Positions 46,725 through 55,796 of a stretch of DNA of 64,000 nt are shown piece after piece. The notes beneath the pieces are model-generated. The model was not told where the DNA came from. It saw nothing but the letters and a program-made list of their open reading frames with translations, and made no database searches. The position numbers and the translations under genes are program-made. The stretch is from Tunturibacter gelidoferens (lineage in GTDB: Bacteria > Acidobacteriota > Terriglobia > Terriglobales > Acidobacteriaceae). The stretch covers positions 4,898,001 through 4,962,000 of the forward strand of contig NZ_CP132938.1 of NCBI RefSeq assembly GCF_040358255.1. The letters run 5' to 3'. Within the stretch, counting starts at the first letter, position 1, and the number at the start of each line of letters is the position of its first letter.

Positions 46725-47675
46725 ATGAAATCATTTCGCACGATCTTTGCTAGAGATCTGGATTCCGTATCTCTCAAGAGTGAGATGGAGACTTACGGAT
46801 ACGTCTTCATCCGAGACCTGATGCCGAAAGGAGACCTGGAGCAGCTCCTCAGCGATATGATCGGCATTGCATCGGACGAGGGCTGGACGATCGAGGGGTC
46901 CGCACCATCGGACCGCATCGCGAATCCCGCCATGGCGTGCTTCGATCCTGACCCGAAATATAAGCAGGCCGCAAATCGCGCGTTCCGCTTGGAGCAGCTC
47001 CACGCGTTGACGCATCATCCAATATTGACCGATGTGATGAAGCGACTTGCGGGGCCGCGTCTTTTGGTTCATCCCAAGCCCATTGCACGGATGATCTTCC
47101 CCAACTGCGAGGGCGCCCTTTTGGGTGCGCATCAGGACAACTCGGGGATTGCGGGAAGCTCTGACAGCTACACAGTATGGATGCCGCTCCATGATTGTCT
47201 CCACGGACAGGGGACGCTCGAGATCAAGGAAGCATCGCATCTTTCGGGGCTTCTAACCACGGAGGGATATATCAAGCCGGAAACAGCTCCGGGAGGCGAT
47301 TGGATAGGCGGGGGGATCAATGCGGGAGATGCTGTCTTCTTTCACAGCCTGACGGTGCATAGGTCGACACTCAGTACTTCCAGCCAGCTCCGTTTTTCGG
47401 TGGATTGCCGGTTTCAAAGCTATGACGAAGCCGTCTCACCGCTCGAGATCGTGTTTCCCAATCAGGCTAAAGGCGGACGAACCTGGGAAGCCACCTATGC
47501 GGACTGGAAGCATGACGATTTGAAGTACTATTGGCGCGATTTGCCTTTGCGTCTAAAGCCCTCGGTGGCCGAGCTAACCGCGCAGGCCGAGAAAGCTGAC
47601 AGTCCCGAAAAGCGACTTCGCTACAAGACTACCGTGGAACTGATTGAGCGAGAGATTCCCATGCTGGTGCACTGA
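46725..47675 (+). CDS. Phytanoyl-CoA dioxygenase-like protein
   Basis: About 316 residues from the ATG at 46725, with GGAGG nine bases upstream. It has the PhyH-family double-stranded beta-helix signature for Fe(II)/2-oxoglutarate: the H-x-D pair in G-A-H-Q-D-N and the distal His in LTVHRS, with the oxoglutarate-binding R in QLRFSVDCRF. Such enzymes hydroxylate or halogenate small molecules. It lies alone between degraded sequences; substrate unknown. The region between 47676 and the next minus-strand gene contains a partial FG-GAP remnant. Confidence 0.85.
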   Translation: MKSFRTIFARDLDSVSLKSEMETYGYVFIRDLMPKGDLEQLLSDMIGIASDEGWTIEGSAPSDRIANPAMACFDPDPKYKQAANRAFRLEQLHALTHHPILTDVMKRLAGPRLLVHPKPIARMIFPNCEGALLGAHQDNSGIAGSSDSYTVWMPLHDCLHGQGTLEIKEASHLSGLLTTEGYIKPETAPGGDWIGGGINAGDAVFFHSLTVHRSTLSTSSQLRFSVDCRFQSYDEAVSPLEIVFPNQAKGGRTWEATYADWKHDDLKYYWRDLPLRLKPSVAELTAQAEKADSPEKRLRYKTTVELIEREIPMLVH

Positions 47676-47766
47676 GCGGACCTAGACAAGTGGGAAGAAG
47701 GCCGAGAAATTCCTCTGGAAGCTAGTGCAACCGCTCTGGCGAGAACGCGATGAGAGGTGGATATGG

Positions 47767-47780
47767 GACTCTGGTGCAAA
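47767..47780. repeat. Solitary IS6-type terminal repeat
   Basis: The sequence GACTCTGGTGCAAA differs at one base from the ends of the two IS6 copies in the window (GGCTCTGGTGCAAA). No transposase follows. It marks a former insertion or a chance match. Confidence 0.45.
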
Positions 47781-47869
47781 TATCTTGATGTTTTGAGTGG
47801 AGCTGCGGGCAGAAGTTCAGATCAAGCGTTTCCATAACTCAGAGATATGCTTCGGCATCTCGAGTTAGG

Positions 47870-48090
47870 GACTAATCTTGGGGCAGTTCTCGCTGCGACG
47901 CTGCTCCCGAGCGTTGTGGCTACGATTCAATCGGGGACGGTTGGGACCCTTCTCAGCGCCCTGACCAACGGTGACAACTACATCGTCGACGTCTTCCTCG
48001 GCGATGGAGATGGATCCTTCGCCCCCGCCTCACGGATCATCACCGGACTCGCCAATAGCTTCGGCATGGCCGTAGGAGACCTCAAGAAGC
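47870..48090 (+). pseudogene. FG-GAP-repeat protein remnant
   Basis: An open frame with VDVFLGDGDGSFAPASRIIT, then GLANSFGMAVGDL, one unit of an FG-GAP/VCBS protein. It then runs into unrelated basic sequence after 48090. There is no signal peptide and no further repeat. It is a remnant of a second gene of the 39831 type. Confidence 0.55.
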
Positions 48091-48361
48091 GGATTCTGCG
48101 ACGAAGTGTTGAGGAGTTCCGGGTTCCCTTTTCGATAGCGTTGGTTCTTGCCAAGTCTCTCTGTCTTTAAGTACAGGGGAGATCGCAGATATTCTCGGTT
48201 GTGGCGTCCCATAACGCAAACGTCTGCTTTGGCTCATTCAAGATTGAACGCATCACAATAGTCGTGATGCGGCGCGAGCGAAGGCCCGTCGATGTGAGCT
48301 TTCTTGAAACGCAAATCGGAACTGCGCCGGTGGCGATTCGAGGGACCAAGCTTATCATCGC

Positions 48362-49492
48362 TCATAGCGAGGCACTCCTTCGGGCACCGCCCTTCTCTTG
48401 GTCATTCACGGGCTTCTCTTTGCCCACTGCCGAACCGAAATGATGACCAGCGGTGTTTCGTTGGACGAAATTCCATCTCAGTGCCGGCTGTTCCAGCCAC
48501 TTCCAGGACGCGGCGGCATAGCAGACCGTTATTCCGAAGGCCACGATGGCCGAAACCACATAGTGAGTCGTGAATCTTCGCGTGAATCCGAGTGCGGCGA
48601 CATGGATGAGATAAACCGAATAGCTTATACGTCCGAGAAACACCATTGGCCTGGCCTGCAGGAGCCCGACGCGGTGACCGCTTAGTGTCCATACGAGTGC
48701 TCCCGCGTAGGTCAAGAGAATAAACTCGTACAACCAGACGTTCGCCAAAACAGTATCAGCGCCAGGCTGAAACCATGGATGGGACGAGAGAACACACAGA
48801 GCAGTTGCTGTGATCGCGCAGACCCACTGTCCGTTAGAGCCGAAGCGATGTATCAGCCACCGGCGGTGGCGCCAGACCAACTGGATCAATGCGCCGGCCG
48901 CCAAGAGATCGATTCGAAATGGTAAGCCGGTGTGAATAGACCATCGGTGTGGGAAGCAGACTGTGGCTATGCAACGAAACACAGGGGCAGCGACGATCAT
49001 AGCCGCAGACAGCCATGCAAGCGCCCTCTCACTCAGTCCGTAGACCAAAATCGGCCAGATTATGTAGAACTGCTCCTCCACCGCGAGCGACCAAAGAATC
49101 CCATGGAAAGATGGGGCGTAAGCGCGAAAGGCAGCCGTGTTCATCAGGAAAAGATAGAGATACCAGTGATGGATCCAAGCTGCGCCGAACAATACGGAGG
49201 TAACCGCCAACGCCAGGATGTACGGCGGAAGAATCCTTTGGCATCTTCGAGCATAGAAGGTGGCAATGTATCTGCCGCAAGTGGTCTGTCGCCGGAGCTC
49301 CAGTAGAACTCCGGTGATGAGGAAGCCGGAAAGCATGAAAAAAAGGTCCACACCGCTCCAAAGTAACTCCGAGCGAAATGCGTGACTCGTAAAAACCATC
49401 AGGACGGCGATGGCTCTGAGTCCATCCAACTGGTGGATGCGCTTTCCAGATGAATCATGATTGGTGAAGCGTGTGCTGTGCGCGTATGTCAT
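48362..49492 (-). CDS. OafA/YrhL-family membrane acyltransferase
   Basis: About 376 residues from the ATG at 49492 (AGGGGAAG site). It begins with the family segment HQLDGLRAIAVLMVFTSHAF, whose His is the catalytic residue, and then R-Y-I-A-T-F-Y-A-R-R-C-Q-R-I. About ten membrane helices follow (LFFMLSGFLITGVLL, then WSLAVEEQFYIIWPI). Such enzymes O-acetylate or succinylate surface sugars or antibiotics. The last 25 residues are Arg/Ser-rich. The next acyltransferase on the other strand (50859) belongs to the same superfamily but a different subgroup. Confidence 0.87.
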   Translation of the reverse strand: MTYAHSTRFTNHDSSGKRIHQLDGLRAIAVLMVFTSHAFRSELLWSGVDLFFMLSGFLITGVLLELRRQTTCGRYIATFYARRCQRILPPYILALAVTSVLFGAAWIHHWYLYLFLMNTAAFRAYAPSFHGILWSLAVEEQFYIIWPILVYGLSERALAWLSAAMIVAAPVFRCIATVCFPHRWSIHTGLPFRIDLLAAGALIQLVWRHRRWLIHRFGSNGQWVCAITATALCVLSSHPWFQPGADTVLANVWLYEFILLTYAGALVWTLSGHRVGLLQARPMVFLGRISYSVYLIHVAALGFTRRFTTHYVVSAIVAFGITVCYAAASWKWLEQPALRWNFVQRNTAGHHFGSAVGKEKPVNDQEKGGARRSASL

Positions 49493-49689
49493 CTTCCCCT
49501 TTTGGTGAGCCCTGAAAAACGTGCGACGCACGAGTTCATTACTTCGTCATGTCAGACACTTTCCAAGCTGCTGTCCGTTTGTCGCCACGCTTCTGGCAAC
49601 CCAACGCAAACTTCTAGCAAGGAGAACTAGACCGAGCCGGATTTATTCCTTTGTTTGAATGACAATCACATGTACGCGCATGTCGGAAG

Positions 49690-49960
49690 CTTCCTTGACA
49701 CGAGCGGGAAGAAGTGTACCCGGGTCGGCGATTCGGAGAGATTGCGCATGTCGTGAATGGACGCCTTGGCGATAAAACCACAACGCAATCGTTCGGTAGC
49801 AGGCCGGCGTCCTGCATAGACTCGCCACGGACCTTAAGAAGAACCGTTTTGGATGGATTCTGCAGCAAGTGACCGAATTCGCCGCGTATCACGGACAGTC
49901 TCAGCTCGATATGAATCGGTTCGAAGATGCGGCGGAGATCTTTAGAGGCCTGGCAGCGAT
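49690..49960 (-). pseudogene. UmuD/LexA-type S24 peptidase remnant
   Basis: A minus-strand stretch reads ELRLSVIRGEFGHLLQNPSK, then L-L-K-V-R-G-E-S-M-Q-D-A-G, matching the UmuD segment around the catalytic serine (x-V-x-G-x-S-M-x-D-A-G-I). It then gives L-L-P-N-D-C-V-V-V before losing the family pattern, with further pieces in another frame. It is a decayed UmuD-like gene. Confidence 0.5.
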
Positions 49961-50294
49961 GCACGGACTCGCCCACCTCGTGTTGGAAGGCAAGGCCTTG
50001 CGGTTTTTCAAGGGAGCGAGGGCGGAAGGGTTCTTGAACGACGAGCTGCCGCGAGTCCTTAAGGAGATTTATCCGTCGCGGCGTGACCTGACGGGAAACG
50101 GCATGATGCTTAGGGCCTCGGTCCATCAGGATATACCCAGCTTGAGCGGCACGGAAAAGAAGACCGGTATGTGTTGCTGTTGAGCATCACTACCGTAGAC
50201 CGAATCGCAGTGAAATTATTCCAGGCGCTCGGAATAAAAGCCGGGAACTCCAGTTTTGGGCAGTGTAGGCAATTAAAACCAGCTGGAGCTTGAT

Positions 50295-50790
50295 ATGAAT
50301 CGCTTTGAAGATAAGGCAATGAACGAAAATGAGGCCGCCGCACAACCCGGCGATGGCATCGACAGACGCAACTTCCTTGGTTGCATGGCGTGGGCAGGCA
50401 CCGACCTACTCTGGACGATGGCTGGTGGTGTGCCCACCTCGAAGTTATTGGCGCAGGCGATGAAGGGCGGCGCCCCAAAAGCCCCCAAGTCGGAAGATTT
50501 CCCTTCGTCCAGATTAGCGACAGTCACATCGGCTTCAACAAGGGAGCAAACCCGAATGTCACGGGGACGCTCACCAAAGCGATCGACAGGGTTAACGTGG
50601 TTCCGGCCTGGATGAAAGCGCCGGACTTCATGATCCATACCGGCGATATTACCCAGAACTCGAAGGCAGCCGAGTTTGATACTGCGGCCCAGGTGATTAA
50701 GAGCGCGCAGGCGGACGAGGTCTTTTATGTCCCGGCGAGCATGACTTCATCAACGATGGCGAACAGTACAAGCAGCGTTTCGGCAAGGTA
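50295..50790 (+). pseudogene. Second metallophosphoesterase copy, frameshifted and truncated
   Basis: A close relative of the 29575 gene: D-R-R-N-F-L-G Tat start, TSKLLAQAM, then after a one-base shift near 50503 F-V-Q-I-S-D-S-H-I-G and MKAPDFMIHTGDITQNSKAA. After another shift near 50735 it reads G-E-H-D-F and QYKQRFGK. It ends near 50790, so the F-A-H-I-P and G-H-I-H motifs are gone. The 60 bases before it also align with those before 29575. Two different frameshifts plus truncation make it non-functional. Confidence 0.82.
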
Positions 50791-50858
50791 CCCAAGCCAA
50801 TGGCTGGTATATCCCTCACGCTCACGAAAATATCGCAACGGGCAGCCGGGAGATCGCA

Positions 50859-52031
50859 ATGAATAAAACGATTTACCCTCTAACCTCGGTCCGATTCTTT
50901 GCGGCCTCTCTAGTTCTGATTCATCATTCAGTCCGAGTCTTTTTGCCTGCCTTCTCTGCTAAGGAGGCCCATCTGGCTCGGGGCGATATCGCCGGTATAC
51001 TTTCGCTTGCATTCCCGGTTTCGGTGAGTTTCTTCTTTCTTCTTTCAGGCTATGTATTGAGCTATGTGTACTTGCATGACGGACAAACGGTCGATAAGAG
51101 TAAGTTCTTCGCAGCGCGCTTAGCGCGCCTTTATCCTCTGTACTTCGTTATGCTAATACTCGATACGCCGAAACTTCTAGCGGGAGAAGTAGAGCGGCAC
51201 GGCGTGAAGCTTGGGCTAGCTATGACAGGGGAGATATTCGCAGCAAGCATGGTGTTGCTGCAGGTCTGGTACCCGATTGAATTAGGTAAGATTAACCCTC
51301 CCAGTTGGTCTCTTTGTGTCGAGGCCTTCTTCTGCTTGTGCTTTCCCGTTCTAGGCGTTTTACTTTGGAAATTGCGTGGGGTGCAGCTTTGGATGACCGC
51401 ATTGCTCTTGTACGTCGGAGGGCAAGCACTGGTTTGGTGGATGAGAGTGCGTTTGGGCATTGGCATGACGGTGACCTTGCCACCGACACACCTATCAACT
51501 TTTGCACTCGGGATTCTTCTGGCGCGGTGGCAGACGCTGCGACGGATGCAAACGGGCAGACCGCAGGTCCAAGCATGGCATGTGAACACGGTGTTGTGGC
51601 TGGCTGTCGGCGGAATTCTACTAAGTGTCTGGCTGGTTCCCTTCTGGCAGATGCCGAATCCTTATTTCAACGGGCTCCTGGCGCCCATCTATGCGGCCTT
51701 TATTTGGGCGTTGTCGGTGATGCCAACACTATGGTCGCGATGGTTGTGTAGGAAATGGATGGTGGCCCTCGGAAATGCTAGCTACGCGCTATACCTCATC
51801 CACTTCCCTATTCTCAACTTGTTTATGCACTTTCGATGGGTAACTCCTGTGTGCTATCTGGTGTACCTGGGACTCTGTTTGGCAATAAGTTTGTTGAGTT
51901 ACCGCTACTTTGAGACGCCTGTAAGGCTCTGGTTACTGGAAAGGTTCGCCGACAAATCGCGATCCGGCCGCAGCGATCTCAAGAAGGCAACTGGAGTCTC
52001 ATCCAGCATTTGTTCTTCGAAGGACTTTTAG
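50859..52031 (+). CDS. OafA/YrhL-family membrane acyltransferase
   Basis: A 390-residue acyltransferase: LTSVRFFAASLVLIHHSVRV carries the catalytic His, followed by LLSGYVLSYVY and ARLARLYPLYFVMLIL. The WSLCVEAFFCLCFPVL segment is canonical, with about ten membrane helices in all. It lies directly after the metallophosphoesterase remnant and may use that gene's old promoter. It is likely to O-acylate a sugar. A basic, hydrophilic tail of 30 residues follows the last helix. Confidence 0.86.
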   Translation: MNKTIYPLTSVRFFAASLVLIHHSVRVFLPAFSAKEAHLARGDIAGILSLAFPVSVSFFFLLSGYVLSYVYLHDGQTVDKSKFFAARLARLYPLYFVMLILDTPKLLAGEVERHGVKLGLAMTGEIFAASMVLLQVWYPIELGKINPPSWSLCVEAFFCLCFPVLGVLLWKLRGVQLWMTALLLYVGGQALVWWMRVRLGIGMTVTLPPTHLSTFALGILLARWQTLRRMQTGRPQVQAWHVNTVLWLAVGGILLSVWLVPFWQMPNPYFNGLLAPIYAAFIWALSVMPTLWSRWLCRKWMVALGNASYALYLIHFPILNLFMHFRWVTPVCYLVYLGLCLAISLLSYRYFETPVRLWLLERFADKSRSGRSDLKKATGVSSSICSSKDF

Positions 52032-52379
52032 CTGGATAGCAGCGAGGAGGAACTGAGAGGGAAGGGCTTTACTGCACCGTCTGACGGGAATTCACAAAGT
52101 CTTAATGCAAGGTGCTGCTGTAATGATTGGAGGAGTGACCGACTCTAATTCGGCCTTCCTCATATTTCCGTTCTTAGGTGGACACTACCTCTGGCAGTCC
52201 AGCGAGCGGATGCTTCATTTGCCTGCCTCGAAAAAAATTGGGTTGCTGAGAATAATCGTCGCGCAACTAAATTTCTAAATATGTACAGAACTTCGAACCT
52301 CAGGCCGTTCAACTTGATCGCGCCGACGCGGCTTTCCGGTTCAAATTGAAGGATCAACCAGTTTCGAACAGCTCGCGCG

Positions 52380-52715
52380 CTCAAGGGAGCCGAGATCGTG
52401 GAGCAGACGTACTACCGTTGGCGCAAGGAGTTTGGCGGGTTGGAGGCCAGGCTCGACGGCTAAAGGAACTGGAGCAGGAGAACGCGAAGCTGAAGCGTCT
52501 GGTTTCGGAGTTGAGCCTGGAGAAGCTAGTGTTGAAGGAAAATCGGCTCGAGAAACTTCTAAGCCCTGAGCGACGCTCACCCTGGCCATCGTAACGCTGG
52601 CCAGTCAGTATGGCCGCTATGGCTATCGCCGGATTACGGCGCTACTCCAACGGGCAGGCTGGCATGTTGGCAAGGAACGGGCGATCAGATACTTACAAAA
52701 ATCAATGCGCTAAAC
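52380..52715 (+). pseudogene. IS3-family (IS2-like) remnant
   Basis: OrfA residues appear in two frames: EQTYYRWRKEFGGLEAR, then after a shift ARRLKELEQENAKLKRLVSE, then LSLEKLVLKEN. OrfB follows with LASQYGRYGYRRITALLQRA and then GWHVGKER, and ends abruptly near 52690-52715. Both ends and the DDE catalytic domain are missing. Inactive. Confidence 0.75.
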
Positions 52716-52967
52716 CAACAATCCAACCGGTACAAAAGATCGGGCAATCCAAGACAGTCTCAAGCTGGGGTACGATTCGAATCAGCTCTCAGCACAAGTT
52801 TTCTTTTCGTTTTTCAACGTAAAGAACTCGAACCGCTGCGACGTCATGCGTTCGTAAGGCAAATGTCAATCTCTTGCCTGCGAGAGAGGCGGGCTCAAGC
52901 CCCGATTCTCGTACCAGTACTGATGCAAATGAAGCAGCTACTAATCGGAAGTGGGCTGGACCACCGT

Positions 52968-54254
52968 TCAAAGCGCAAGCTTACGTATCCGCTGACGCCA
53001 CTTGATCGACTCGCAGAAGTAGCGGACACCTTCGAACAGGTGAAACCTGAGACGGAACCATATAAAGCTAATCTGCGTGAAGTGTCGTCGGACTTGATCA
53101 GGGACTGTCTCGTGCGGAGGCGCATGGGCAATTGCCGGCGGCAAGCTTAGCGGCATCAGTGACCGCCGGAGCGGCCGCTTCGAGGATATGCCTTCTCGTT
53201 CGAGCTCTCTCTGGAGCAGTAGGTAAAGCTTGCAGCCGGGAAAGCTGGTAAGGACAGACTTGCTTCCGTACAGACTCAACCAGAAACGCACGCGGGGGCG
53301 GACGAGATGAACCGTCCAGTTTGCAAGGGCTTCAGGAGCGAAATCATCCATAACCTGAGTAGTCAAGATAATAATGACTCCAAGTGCCAAAGCTGCCCCT
53401 GGACTCTCCTCAGCCGCTGCTCGGACTTCTTTCCAAAAGAGATCATCTTGATGGCGAGCGAGCACATGCCGGTAGAATTCGATGAAGTGTGCAGTCCTTG
53501 AGAACTCGCTGAGTAAATGTTTGAACAGGTGCAACCCCTGCGCAAGGAATAGATCACTTCGAGAAAGAACTGGGATGGAGACACCATTGAAGTCGAGTAC
53601 ATCTTTTCGTGCGAGCACTGAAGGAAGGCTTTGATCGTTGCTTTCAGCGTGGAGCTCTACGCAACGCAAGGGAAGAGGTTTGTATAAATCTTTCACAGAT
53701 CTGCCTGGAGTATGGACTCTCTTGAATTCCCAGCTCTTGCCGCTCACCGCATGGAGGTAATAACCTCGCTGTTCCAAAATCTGACGCGCTTCGACTAAAT
53801 GATCCTCTTCTATCAAGAAATCCAAGTCTAATTGCGATCGCAGCCACGGCTTGGACACTGAGAGGGGCCAGAGCGAGAACCCTTTCAGGGTTGCATAAGA
53901 GAGCTGTGAGTTTTGAAACTCACGGTGAATCGCATTCGATTCGGTCATCAAGCGCTGAGTGCGGGCGATGTTGTCGTTGTAATTCTGCTGCAGACGCGCT
54001 AGTACTACTGGCGGTAGGAGGTCGGATCGTTGTACTTCCAGCATCCGATCCAAAAAGTACAACGCAAGACCGCTGGTGTCCAGCCAATGTAATAGCTTCT
54101 TCCAATCCTCATGGGAGATATGTTGCAGTAGCGAACATTGATCCGGAAGCGGGTCGCAGAAGGTCAGCAGCACAGCGTGCCGCATCTGTTGCTCGGTGCT
54201 CAGTGGCTTTTGCATCGTCTCGAATTTCATGCGGACTCGGAACCAAGGTAACAT
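52968..54254 (-). CDS. Nucleotidyltransferase-family protein (NTP_transf_5-like)
   Basis: About 428 residues. The diagnostic nucleotidyltransferase segment reads LKGFSLWPLSVSKPWLRSQL and then D-L-D-F-L-I, with the D-x-D metal pair. The surrounding helices (LVEARQILEQRGYYLHAV, then ELHAESNDQS) match the NTP_transf_5-like family found beside HprK-like kinases, PqqD-like proteins and asparagine-synthetase-like enzymes in lasso-peptide clusters. The start is uncertain (54254 or 54230). It lies 315 bases downstream of the kinase on the same strand. Its likely reaction, transfer of a nucleotide to a small molecule or peptide, is an inference. Confidence 0.75.
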   Translation of the reverse strand: MLPWFRVRMKFETMQKPLSTEQQMRHAVLLTFCDPLPDQCSLLQHISHEDWKKLLHWLDTSGLALYFLDRMLEVQRSDLLPPVVLARLQQNYNDNIARTQRLMTESNAIHREFQNSQLSYATLKGFSLWPLSVSKPWLRSQLDLDFLIEEDHLVEARQILEQRGYYLHAVSGKSWEFKRVHTPGRSVKDLYKPLPLRCVELHAESNDQSLPSVLARKDVLDFNGVSIPVLSRSDLFLAQGLHLFKHLLSEFSRTAHFIEFYRHVLARHQDDLFWKEVRAAAEESPGAALALGVIIILTTQVMDDFAPEALANWTVHLVRPRVRFWLSLYGSKSVLTSFPGCKLYLLLQRELEREGISSKRPLRRSLMPLSLPPAIAHAPPHETVPDQVRRHFTQISFIWFRLRFHLFEGVRYFCESIKWRQRIRKLAL

Positions 54255-54569
54255 CAAACTGTTCTGCGATGCTCTGAGCTACCCACTAGCATTGGTGATT
54301 CGAAGCATAGTAAAGCTTTTGAAAACTTTTTCACAGAGCTGTAAGCGGATTGTCATTTCTACGAACCTGAGAGGTAGCGGAGTCAAATTTTCGCGCGAGA
54401 TATTGCATGACAAGCTACCGTGGTGCATCACATGCGTGTACGAACATCGCTCAGTCAGCATGACGAACAAGAGCTACCACGTTTTCTGAATCCCTAATAA
54501 GCTGACAGCTTCAATGGCGCTTGGATCGATCTTGAACCTCGGAGTATGTCAGGGTATTTTCGCAAGTCA

Positions 54570-55574
54570 CTATTGCCCGTCGTGCACCAGCTTCTCCAGC
54601 CGATGAACTGCCCAGTTTAGATCTTTGTAACGCAACTCGAAGACGTCGGCAGTCAACAATCGTTCAATAGCCTCATACTGACGATCAAGTGTATTTGGTG
54701 GTCCAAAGAGCATTTGGCGGACAAAGTGGCGCGTTACGTCCTTGCGATAAGGTGTAACGCCCTGCCCGCCTTCCGAAAGCCGATTCAAGAACACGATGAA
54801 ATCCACCTTCGTTGCCTGGGAGCAGGTCAAGCCAGGGATCATTGATGTCTGCATTTCAACGGATGGTTTACCAGCCGCTGGTGGCATCATCTTTAGCTCA
54901 CCGATCTCCGGGAACAGTTCAGCCGCAGTGGGCCGAAACCGTACCCGATGGCAGTTGCCTGCGACCACCCGATCTTCGCCGCAGCTCAAGAGATAACTTT
55001 TATCGTCGGAGATGTACGTCCACCCCTTTCGTGCACATGCGTAAGATAATGTAGACTTTCCCGCACCTGAGTCTCCGCAGAGCAGCACACCACGCCCGTC
55101 CAGAGCCACGCATCCTGCATGAAGCGGCGTTGTGTGAGAGGAAGCGATGCAGGCGATCGGGGTTCCGAGGAAGTAATATCCCGCGTATAGCTTGTGACGA
55201 AGAGCTGCATCCGATAAGCATATCTGCGCAATATTCCGCTCCATATCAACGATGCCGTAGTTGTTTTTGTCCGCGATAGTTATAAACGACGATGACATAA
55301 GGCGGTACACGGGCAAGGGCGGACAGTCGAGAGAGTCACTCATCACCGCATGCACTTCTGAATTGATGGGAACCGTGTTGTATCGTTGCTCGAATTCTCC
55401 CCAGATGCCCTCGAGCACGTTAAGTACATCGACTGAGTTTGTCTTGACTTCGACTGGAAATCCATATGGATAGAAAGTCCTGGCCAGCGAGAGCTCGGAT
55501 TTCGGCAGCTCGGGCCTGGAATAGTCCAGTGGTTGTGAGTTATCACACGCGCGTTCGATCTCCTGGATTGTCAC
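54570..55574 (-). CDS. HprK-like serine kinase
   Basis: About 334 residues from a GTG at 55574. The P-loop GDSGAGKST lies near residue 155, in the HprK/P-type context GRGVLLCGDSGAGKST, then WTYISDDKSYLL, whose Asp pair matches the catalytic region of HPr kinases. It lacks the N-terminal domain of classical HprK and no ptsH (HPr) gene is near. It therefore belongs to the HprK-related group; one member phosphorylates the C-terminal serine of a lasso peptide (paeninodin). The start codon shares one base with the stop of a 33-residue ORF (TAGTG), indicating translational coupling. Confidence 0.78.
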   Translation of the reverse strand: MTIQEIERACDNSQPLDYSRPELPKSELSLARTFYPYGFPVEVKTNSVDVLNVLEGIWGEFEQRYNTVPINSEVHAVMSDSLDCPPLPVYRLMSSSFITIADKNNYGIVDMERNIAQICLSDAALRHKLYAGYYFLGTPIACIASSHTTPLHAGCVALDGRGVLLCGDSGAGKSTLSYACARKGWTYISDDKSYLLSCGEDRVVAGNCHRVRFRPTAAELFPEIGELKMMPPAAGKPSVEMQTSMIPGLTCSQATKVDFIVFLNRLSEGGQGVTPYRKDVTRHFVRQMLFGPPNTLDRQYEAIERLLTADVFELRYKDLNWAVHRLEKLVHDGQ

Positions 55575-55675
55575 TATTTGAGTACCTTGTCTTTTAGAGA
55601 CCAAGAAGTATCTAACTCTTCTACGGGTTGCGCACACGAGATGCTTATGTCGGATCTATGAGGTTGCTTTGTCAT
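55574..55675 (-). CDS. Candidate 33-residue ORF coupled to the HprK-like kinase
   Basis: The ATG at 55675 opens a frame of 33 residues (MTKQPHRSDISISCAQPVEE, ending DKVLK) whose TAG shares a base with the kinase GTG. There is only a weak ribosome site (ACGAG), and the reading is supported mainly by this overlap. It could be a peptide substrate, a leader peptide or chance. It lacks the usual lasso-precursor features (no Thr at the penultimate leader position followed by a Gly/Asp or Gly/Glu ring). Confidence 0.35.
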   Translation of the reverse strand: MTKQPHRSDISISCAQPVEELDTSWSLKDKVLK

Positions 55676-55796
55676 ATGCTCGTGCTGCACTAAAGAGTCA
55701 TTATGGACGGAGTCTTGTTGTGGGTTGTCACCGATTTGTCACTTCATTGTCCCAAATGAGCGTTAGCTCACGAACCGGCTTGCGCAGCCGGCAGTA

